A stretch of DNA of 64,000 nt from positions 81,979 through 145,978 of the forward strand of contig JBBDXT010000005.1 in NCBI GenBank assembly GCA_040902225.1, read 5' to 3'. The first letter of the stretch is position 1, and every line of letters begins with the position of its first letter. This DNA is from Chloroflexota bacterium. GTDB lineage: Bacteria > Chloroflexota > Limnocylindria > QHBO01. The notes beneath the pieces are model-generated. The model did not search any database. It saw only the letters and a program-made list of their open reading frames with translations, and was not told the DNA's origin. The position numbers and the translations under genes are program-made. This document shows, piece after piece, positions 58,896 through 64,000 of the stretch.

Positions 58896-59447
58896 ATGGC
58901 GCTGTATCTCATCGAGATCCCACTCCCCCACGAGTTGGAGGCGCGGCCCGAGCCGGTCGAGCCGCTGTTCGAGCGCATCGCCGACGCGGTTACCGCAGCC
59001 GGGGCAGAGGTGATCGAGATCCAGGCCGGTCGCGACACCGGCCTGGCCTACACGATCGCCGAGCACAAGGACGGATCGCTCCTGGAGCAGGCGCTGACCG
59101 ATGCCGGCATCCCCCACCACGGCAGCGCCGAGGTGCGCCTGGTCGGGCCCAGCCTGGAGCAGCTTAAGGCGCATCGCTCCGCCGCGCGCTACCTGGTCGA
59201 GTGGGACCTGCCGACGGGCCTGACCCTCGAGCGCTACCTGGACCGCAAGCGAGCCAAGGCGCCGGTCTACGCGCAGGTGCCCGAGACGACCTTCCTGCGC
59301 ACGTACGTGTGCCTCGACATGTCGAAGTGCCTGTGTCTGTACGACGCGCCCGACGAGGCCGCCGTGCTGCGCGCACGGGCCGCGGTCGACACACCGGTGG
59401 ACCGCCTGACGCAGCTCGAGCCTGGAGCGATCCGTGTCCGTGCTTGA
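58896..59447 (+). CDS. DUF4242-like protein
   Basis: 183 aa. Two halves: an N-terminal ferredoxin-like region (ALYLIEIPLPHELEARPEPV, LAYTIAEHKDGSLLEQALTD) and a C-terminal DUF4242-type domain (YLVEWDLPTGLTLERYLDRK, TFLRTYVCLDMSKCLCLYDA) with three cysteines. DUF4242 domains bind nickel or act as small dimeric adaptors; the role is unknown. It is the first gene of an operon with a flavin-type oxidoreductase and ABC transporter, overlapping the next gene by 14 bp. Confidence 0.75.
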   Translation: MALYLIEIPLPHELEARPEPVEPLFERIADAVTAAGAEVIEIQAGRDTGLAYTIAEHKDGSLLEQALTDAGIPHHGSAEVRLVGPSLEQLKAHRSAARYLVEWDLPTGLTLERYLDRKRAKAPVYAQVPETTFLRTYVCLDMSKCLCLYDAPDEAAVLRARAAVDTPVDRLTQLEPGAIRVRA

Positions 59448-60495
59448 GACACCGATGCCGGCGGCGATCGGCGGCGAGCTGACCGCCTACTTCGAGGGCC
59501 GCGCGGCCGAGGTGGACGCCGGCGGCGCCGGCGTGCGCCACGCCATTGCCTTCGTGGCCCGCCGCGGATTGCTGGACGGCGACAGGGCCGACCTCGACGC
59601 GACAATCGGACTCATCGCGGCCATCGCCTGGTCCGACCTGAGCTCGGCCTTCTCGCTGTGGTGCCATCGCATGGCGATCGCGTACCTCGAGACGCTCCCG
59701 CCGGCGGCGTGGCTGCGTCGCGAGGTGCTGCCGCGCCTGCTCTCCGGCGAGGTGCTGGGCTCGACGGCGCTGGCCGGCGCGACGGCGCACTACCTGAGCC
59801 GGGCGCCACTGTCGCTGACCTTCGAGCGCGACGGCGACGAGGTCGTGCTCAACGGCCGGCTGCCGTGGGCGTCGAACCTGCTGCCCGATTTCGTGTCGGT
59901 CACCGCGGCCGTCGATGCTCACGACGAGCAGCAGAAGCTCATCGTCGCCTTCGGCAGCCGCACGCCGGGGGTCGAGATCGACCCATACCCGCCGCTCCTG
60001 GCGCTGCAGGCCACCGGCAGCTCGTCGCTGCGCTTCCGCGACGCGCGCATCGGTGCCGAGTGGATCGTGTCCGACGACCTCGATGGCTTCGTGCGCCACA
60101 TCCTGCCGACCTTCCTGCTGCTGCAGTGCGCCTTCTGCGCCGGCCTGGCGAGGCGCGGGCTCGACGAGGCCGCCGAGGCGCTGGGCGGCCAGCGCGAGGT
60201 GCTGCGTCCGGCGCTCGAGACGCTCCAATCCGGGCTCGCCGCGGCCGAGGTCCAGCTCCACACCTACGCCGGCCGCCCGGATGGCGAGGCCATCCCGCTG
60301 CGCGACCTGCTCGCGCTGCGCCTCGAGTGGGCCGGCCTGGCCGGCGAGGCGGTCGGGCTCGAGCTGAAGGCGGCCGGTGGACGCGGCTACCTGCGCAGCA
60401 GCGGCACCGCGCGCCGGCTGCGCGAGGCCGCCTTCCTCCCCATCCAGGCTCCCACGGAGGTACAGCTGCGATGGGCGCTGTCGCGCTTCGCGTAG
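59434..60495 (+). CDS. Acyl-CoA-dehydrogenase-fold flavoprotein, probable SfnB/DszC-like
   Basis: 353 aa. Acyl-CoA dehydrogenase fold: an N-terminal helical domain (IGLIAAIAWSDLSSAFSLWC), a beta domain (VVLNGRLPWASNLLPDFVSV), and a C-terminal helical bundle (SSGTARRLREAAFLPIQAPT). The catalytic Glu base of true acyl-CoA dehydrogenases is not evident. Group members SfnB and DszC are FMN-dependent monooxygenases or desulfurisation proteins, which fits the ABC transporter next door and the Cys-containing leader. The ATPase gene starts inside its last 25 bases. Confidence 0.7.
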   Translation: MSVLETPMPAAIGGELTAYFEGRAAEVDAGGAGVRHAIAFVARRGLLDGDRADLDATIGLIAAIAWSDLSSAFSLWCHRMAIAYLETLPPAAWLRREVLPRLLSGEVLGSTALAGATAHYLSRAPLSLTFERDGDEVVLNGRLPWASNLLPDFVSVTAAVDAHDEQQKLIVAFGSRTPGVEIDPYPPLLALQATGSSSLRFRDARIGAEWIVSDDLDGFVRHILPTFLLLQCAFCAGLARRGLDEAAEALGGQREVLRPALETLQSGLAAAEVQLHTYAGRPDGEAIPLRDLLALRLEWAGLAGEAVGLELKAAGGRGYLRSSGTARRLREAAFLPIQAPTEVQLRWALSRFA

Positions 60496-61232
60496 CCGGC
60501 GGCTACAAGACCTACCACCGCGGCACGCGCGAGTTCGCGGTGCTGCGCGACGTCAACCTCGAGGTGCGCGACGGCGAGCTGCTCGCCCTGCTCGGCCCCA
60601 GCGGCTGCGGCAAGTCGACCCTGCTGCGCACCATCGCCGGGCTCGAGCCGCTGCAGGCCGGCTCGATCACGATCAACGGCGGCAACGGGCAGCGAGCCGA
60701 GCGCATCGGCATCGCCTTCCAGCAGCCCAATCTGTATCCGTGGCTGACGGTGGCCGAGAACGTGGGCCTCGGCCTGCGCTTCGCGGCCAACGCCGCGGTC
60801 GCACGCGACCGGCCGGTGGAGGCGCTGCTGGCCGAGTTCGGCCTTGCGCCCATCGCCGACGCCTTTCCCCACGAGCTGTCCGGCGGCCAGGCGCAGCGCG
60901 TGAGCCTGGCGCGCACGGTCGTCGCCCGACCGCGCGTGCTGCTGCTGGACGAGCCGTTCGCCGCGCTCGACCCGCGCACGCGGGCCACCCTCACCGCATG
61001 GCTCCTCGAGCTGCGGCGCAACCACCGCCTCACGGTGGTGATGGTCACCCACGACGTGAGCGAGGCGCTGGCGGTCGGCGACCGCGTGGCGCTCATGTCG
61101 GCGGCGCCGGGCTCGATCGGCGATGTGTGGGAGGTGGCGGCGGCGGTCCGGGCGGATCGCGAGTCATCACCCGCCCGGGCGCTGCGCCGCGAGATCGTGA
61201 GCCGCTACGCGACCGACGCCGGAGGGGCCTGA
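60471..61232 (+). CDS. ABC transporter ATP-binding protein, SsuB/TauB-like
   Basis: 253 aa from ATG 60471, overlapping the previous gene by 25 bp. Walker A GPSGCGKSTLLRTIAG; Q-loop IAFQQPNLYPWLTVAENVGL; signature LSGGQAQRVSLARTV; Walker B VLLLDEPFAALDPRTR; switch VMVTHDVSEALAVGDRV. The NLYPWLTVxxNV stretch is typical of sulfonate, nitrate and taurine importers. The C-terminus has no TOBE domain. It pairs with the permease and binding protein that follow. Confidence 0.92.
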   Translation: MGAVALRVAGGYKTYHRGTREFAVLRDVNLEVRDGELLALLGPSGCGKSTLLRTIAGLEPLQAGSITINGGNGQRAERIGIAFQQPNLYPWLTVAENVGLGLRFAANAAVARDRPVEALLAEFGLAPIADAFPHELSGGQAQRVSLARTVVARPRVLLLDEPFAALDPRTRATLTAWLLELRRNHRLTVVMVTHDVSEALAVGDRVALMSAAPGSIGDVWEVAAAVRADRESSPARALRREIVSRYATDAGGA

Positions 61233-61273
61233 CCGATGCACGCCACCCACGAACCACCGCAAAGGGGCACTCC

Positions 61274-62494
61274 ATGACGCCGCGACACCACTCCCGCAGG
61301 GAATTCCTGCGCCTGGCCGGGCTGGCCGCGCTGGGCGCCAGCCTGGCGCCGGGGCTGCTGGCGGCCTGTGCGGCGCCGGGCGCGACCGCCAGCCCGCGCC
61401 CGACCGACCCGTCGCGCGGCGGCGATGTCGGTGCGCTGCGCATCGGCTACCTGCCCATCACCGATGCCGCCCCGCTGCTGCTGGCCCACGCGCGCGGCAT
61501 CTACGCCGAGCACGGCCTGCGAGCCGAGCGGCCGACCCTCTTCCGCGGCTGGTCGCAGCTGGCGGAGGCCTTCCAGGCGGGGCAGGTGGACGCGGTCCAC
61601 ATCCTGATGCCGATGGCCATCTGGCTGCGCTTCGCGCAGGGCTTCCCGCTCAAGCTGGTGGCCTGGGACCACACCGGCGGCTCGGCGCTCACCGTCGGCG
61701 ACGAGGTCCGCGAGCTCACCGACCTGGTCGGCCAGACGGTGGCGGTGCCGTTCTGGTACTCGATCCACAACGTGGTGCTCCAGCTCCTGCTGCGCGAGGC
61801 GGGCATCACCGCGCTGACCGAGGGAGCGGCATCGGCCGCCGACCGATCGGTGAAGCTGGTGGTCATGGCGCCGCCGGACATGCCGCCGGCGCTGGCCAAC
61901 GGATCGATCGCGGGCTACATCGTGGCCGATCCGTTCAACGCGGTGGCGGAGGTGAACGGCATCGGCAAGGTGCTGCGCTTCACCGGCGACGTGTGGCGTG
62001 ACCACGCCTGCTGCGTGGTGGTCATGCATGAGGACGACGTGCGCGACCGTCCGCAGTACGCGCAGGCGGTGGTGAGCTCGGTGGCCAGCGCCCAGCTGTG
62101 GACGGCGGCCAACCGGAGCGAGGCGGCGCGCGTGCTGTCGGCCGACGGCGAGAACTACCTGCCACAGCCGCTGCCGGCCATCGAGCGCGCGCTGACCCAC
62201 TACGACCACGGCGAGTACGTGGCAACGGGCGCCATCGAGCACGCCGACTGGGAGACCGAGCGCATCGGCTTCCAGCCCTTCCCGTTCCCGACCTACACCA
62301 CCGAGCTGGTGCGGCTGCTGAAGGAGACCGGCGTGGAGGGCGAGACCGGGTTCCTCGACGAGCTCGACCCGGCGGCGGCCCACGCGCAGCTGGTGGACGA
62401 CAGCTTCGCGCGGCAGGCGATCAGCGACCTCGGCGGGCCGGCGGCGTTCGGCTTGGCCGACGGGCTGAGCCGCACCGAGCAGATCGAGGCCTAG
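61274..62494 (+). CDS. ABC transporter substrate-binding protein (SsuA/NMT1-like), twin-arginine lipoprotein
   Basis: 406 aa. The N-terminus SRREFLRLAGLAALG is a Tat-type signal, ending in a lipobox at LLAACAAP. The mature domain begins GALRIGYLPITDAAPLLLAH, ARGIYAEHGLRAERPTLFRG, matching sulfonate, nitrate or thiamine-precursor binding proteins. The region IHNVVLQLLLREAG and CCVVVMHEDDV is typical of the nitrate/taurine group. It binds its ligand on the outer face and delivers it to the permease next door. A ribosome site AAAGGGG precedes ATG 61274. Confidence 0.88.
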   Translation: MTPRHHSRREFLRLAGLAALGASLAPGLLAACAAPGATASPRPTDPSRGGDVGALRIGYLPITDAAPLLLAHARGIYAEHGLRAERPTLFRGWSQLAEAFQAGQVDAVHILMPMAIWLRFAQGFPLKLVAWDHTGGSALTVGDEVRELTDLVGQTVAVPFWYSIHNVVLQLLLREAGITALTEGAASAADRSVKLVVMAPPDMPPALANGSIAGYIVADPFNAVAEVNGIGKVLRFTGDVWRDHACCVVVMHEDDVRDRPQYAQAVVSSVASAQLWTAANRSEAARVLSADGENYLPQPLPAIERALTHYDHGEYVATGAIEHADWETERIGFQPFPFPTYTTELVRLLKETGVEGETGFLDELDPAAAHAQLVDDSFARQAISDLGGPAAFGLADGLSRTEQIEA

Positions 62495-62496
62495 CC

Positions 62497-63372
62497 ATGC
62501 CTGGCATGACCCAAGCCGCGACGGGCGGGCCGAGGCGACGGCGAGTGGCCGCCGAGGCAGCGTGGGGGGTGCTGGGCCTGGCCGGCTTCGTCGGCCTGTG
62601 GTGGGCCTCGATCGCGCTGCTCGTGCCGCCCGACAGCTTCCTGGCCCGCTTCGCGCCAGCAGAGGCATTCGGCAGCCTGGCTGAGCTGGTGGCGTCCGGC
62701 CAGCTGTCCGGTCATATCGCCGCCAGCCTGCGGCGCATCGCGGGCGGCCTGGCGCTGGCGGTGGCGGTGGGCATCCCGCTCGGGCTGGCGATCGGCGGCA
62801 TCGGGGTTCTCGGCCAGGCCACCGGGCCGGTCTTCGGGTTCGTGCGCATGATCTCGCCGCTGGCCTGGACCCCGCTGGCGATCATCCTGTTCGGCGTGGG
62901 CGACGCGCCGGTCTATTTCCTGATCGCCATCGGGGCGATGTGGCCGATCGTGCTGAACACCGCGTCCGGCGTGGCCGGCCTGGAGCGGGGCTGGCTGATG
63001 GTGGCCCATAGCCTGGGCGGCTCGCGCCGCGAGATCCTGCGGCACGTGGTCTGGCCGGGGGTGCGCGGGCAGGTGCTGACCGGGTTGCGACTGGCGACCG
63101 GCCTCGCCTGGATCATCCTGGTGCCGGCCGAGATGCTGGGCGTCGACTCCGGGCTGGGCTACTTCATCCTCGACGCGCGCGATCGGTTCGCCTACGACGA
63201 GCTGGTGGCGGCCATCATCGTGATCGGCGCCCTCGGATTCGCGATCGACCTGATCGCGCGGCGGCTCTTCGCCGTGCGGCGCCGCGCACCGGCTCGGGGA
63301 TCGGCCGCACGCCATGTCCTGGCCGAGGCAACGCCGCGGCGCGCGACGGAACGGGTGCATCAGCACTCATGA
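62497..63372 (+). CDS. ABC transporter permease, SsuC/TauC-like
   Basis: 291 aa, six hydrophobic helices. The EAA loop reads GLERGWLMVAHSLGGSRREI, then LRHVVWPGVRGQVLTGLRLA. The segment AWTPLAIILFGVGDAPVYFL is typical of sulfonate/nitrate permeases. It is the membrane channel for the system formed with the preceding binding protein and ATPase; in the operon context organic sulfonates are the most likely cargo. Its last 57 bases fall inside the 287-bp repeat copy B, and the next gene overlaps by 4 bp. Confidence 0.9.
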   Translation: MPGMTQAATGGPRRRRVAAEAAWGVLGLAGFVGLWWASIALLVPPDSFLARFAPAEAFGSLAELVASGQLSGHIAASLRRIAGGLALAVAVGIPLGLAIGGIGVLGQATGPVFGFVRMISPLAWTPLAIILFGVGDAPVYFLIAIGAMWPIVLNTASGVAGLERGWLMVAHSLGGSRREILRHVVWPGVRGQVLTGLRLATGLAWIILVPAEMLGVDSGLGYFILDARDRFAYDELVAAIIVIGALGFAIDLIARRLFAVRRRAPARGSAARHVLAEATPRRATERVHQHS

Positions 63373-63602
63373 GCGACCCGGTCGGCCTGGCTCCCTCGCC
63401 GCCCAGGAGTGGGATGGTGTCTGTTCACGTCGCGCTGTTCGAGCAACCGGACTCGGTGGCCAGGCTGGCGCAGGCCATCGGGGCAGCCGGCGGCCGCGTG
63501 CACACCCTGTCGATTCTCCGCACCCTGCCCGACGTCGATGTCGTGGAGCTGGAGCTCACCGTCGAGCAGCTCAGCGGGCATTCGGTGGCGACGGCCCTGA
63601 GC
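63316..63602 (+). repeat. 287-bp direct repeat, copy B (with intact ACT-like gene)
   Basis: Ungapped match to 54200-54486. It spans the 3' end of the permease gene and the first ~78 codons of the ACT-like gene. In copy A no permease is in frame upstream. Confidence 0.85.
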
Positions 63603-63719
63603 GCCGTGAAGGGGGTCCTGCAGGTTGCGCCGCCAACCGGTGCGCCCATGCTGGAGAGGCGACTGACCCGCGTCGGCGGAAGTGTCCGGTGGCCCGAAGG
63701 CTGGCGTGCCGGACGGTAG
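63369..63719 (+). CDS. Small ACT-domain-like protein
   Basis: 116 aa. SGMVSVHVALFEQPDSVARL, AQAIGAAGGRVHTLSILRTL and PDVDVVELELTVEQLSGHSV show the beta-alpha-beta pattern of an ACT ligand-binding domain, followed by a less structured tail. ACT domains bind amino acids and regulate enzymes. It overlaps the permease stop (ATGA) and is thus the last gene of the transporter operon, possibly as an amino-acid sensor. A truncated paralogue lies at 54253. Confidence 0.7.
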   Translation: MSDPVGLAPSPPRSGMVSVHVALFEQPDSVARLAQAIGAAGGRVHTLSILRTLPDVDVVELELTVEQLSGHSVATALSAVKGVLQVAPPTGAPMLERRLTRVGGSVRWPEGWRAGR

Positions 63720-63913
63720 CGCCGGTAGGATCGGGCCGGGTGCCGTGCGGAGGGGTCCTGACAGGCAGTCAGACACTCGGGCGTGGACTGCGTGTCGTCA
63801 CAAGACCTCTCAGTCTGAACAAGCTGTATCACGCCGGGCCAGCCGTTTACCCGCGCGTCGTGAAATCAATCCGTTATCAAGCAGGAGCCAGCGCAGCGGC
63901 GGACGGCGACGAG

Positions 63914-64000
63914 TCAGGTCGACGGCGTCTCGGGGGCAGCGGGCGGCGGCAGGAAGGCGCCAACCAGCGCCCCGGCCACGGCCAGGCCGAGGATGATCCA
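63914..64000 (-). CDS. C-terminal end of a membrane protein (runs off the window)
   Basis: The minus strand reads WIILGLAVAGALVGAFLPPP, then AAPETPST and a stop at 63914-63916. One hydrophobic helix followed by a short Pro-rich tail suggests the end of a membrane protein. The start is beyond base 64000, so the family cannot be told. The 190 bp between this and the ACT gene show nothing else. Confidence 0.4.
   Translation of the reverse strand, partial: WIILGLAVAGALVGAFLPPPAAPETPST

Noticed and set aside
63807..63830. Another CTCTCAG followed by CTGTATC
   Set aside because: The TA lies 13 nt, not 10, after the box and no gene starts within 150 bp on that strand, so it does not fit the shared promoter layout.

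Overview
The window is 64 kb of GC-rich, gene-dense bacterial chromosome. Clues to the host are an F420-type luciferase-like oxidoreductase, a class III cyclase fused to an AfsR-like ATPase, an ArsR-type mercury regulator, many GTG starts, ATGA/GTGA overlaps, and TANNNT boxes 6-7 nt upstream of start codons. I read this as a member of the Chloroflexota (Limnocylindria-like) or a deep Actinomycetota-like lineage. This is inference; no rRNA or ribosomal protein gene is present to settle it.

Layout. 0-9 kb: a PotA-type ABC ATPase running off the left edge, an EamA permease, an operon of fused alpha/beta 2-oxoacid dehydrogenase E1, a malonyltransferase-like protein and an AlkA-type glycosylase, then tRNA-Arg, small unknown proteins and an LLM oxidoreductase. 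9-13.5 kb: gene remnants, an ABM protein, a methyltransferase, a MOSC protein and a frameshifted SRPBCC gene. 13.5-23.2 kb: an envelope cluster with an HtrA-like protease, an OmpR-type two-component system, a GT39 membrane glycosyltransferase, a MacA/MacB-like efflux system and a DUF5666 secreted protein. Four transcription starts here share one promoter layout (CTCTCAG, 10 nt, TANNNNT), which suggests a small regulon of the local two-component system. 24-33 kb: an NTase/phosphoesterase pair and a glycerol-type catabolic operon (GntR, GlpA-like flavoprotein fusion, CoxG-like, GlpK-like kinase, APC permease) with a GGTCTAGACC operator on the -10 box.

33-41 kb: an accessory stretch in which single genes (a cysteine synthase-like enzyme, an FAD monooxygenase) lie between copies of a ~210-bp repeat (family I, five copies in the window, all in one orientation), followed by a large cyclase/NB-ARC protein flanked by a second repeat family (II, three copies). 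40.6-44.4 kb: a mercury-resistance cluster (ArsR-type regulator and MerP-like protein, divergent from merA and a second disulfide oxidoreductase). 44.6-52.6 kb: a thiol/redox group (peroxiredoxin, CcdA, TlpA, HAD), DUF3179, Crp/Fnr, a YjeF_N protein, a Cys-less LMW-phosphatase-like protein, a secreted lipoprotein and a UBP zinc finger. 52.6-54.2 kb is a gene-poor stretch with repeats.

54.2-63.7 kb: a dapB-dapA-dapD-lysA operon whose lysA is cut off at its 3' end, divergent from an apparent sulfur-scavenging operon (DUF4242, acyl-CoA dehydrogenase/SfnB-like, and ATPase, binding protein and permease of a sulfonate-type ABC transporter). The latter is preceded by a 22-codon leader ORF containing Met-Cys-Met and by an intrinsic terminator, so transcription attenuation is likely. 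The block is bounded by 287-bp diverged direct repeats carrying a small ACT-like gene, truncated on the left and intact on the right.

Three genes (SRPBCC, MacA-like, DUF5666) carry single-base frameshifts despite otherwise good coding sequence. These could be draft-assembly errors or real decay.
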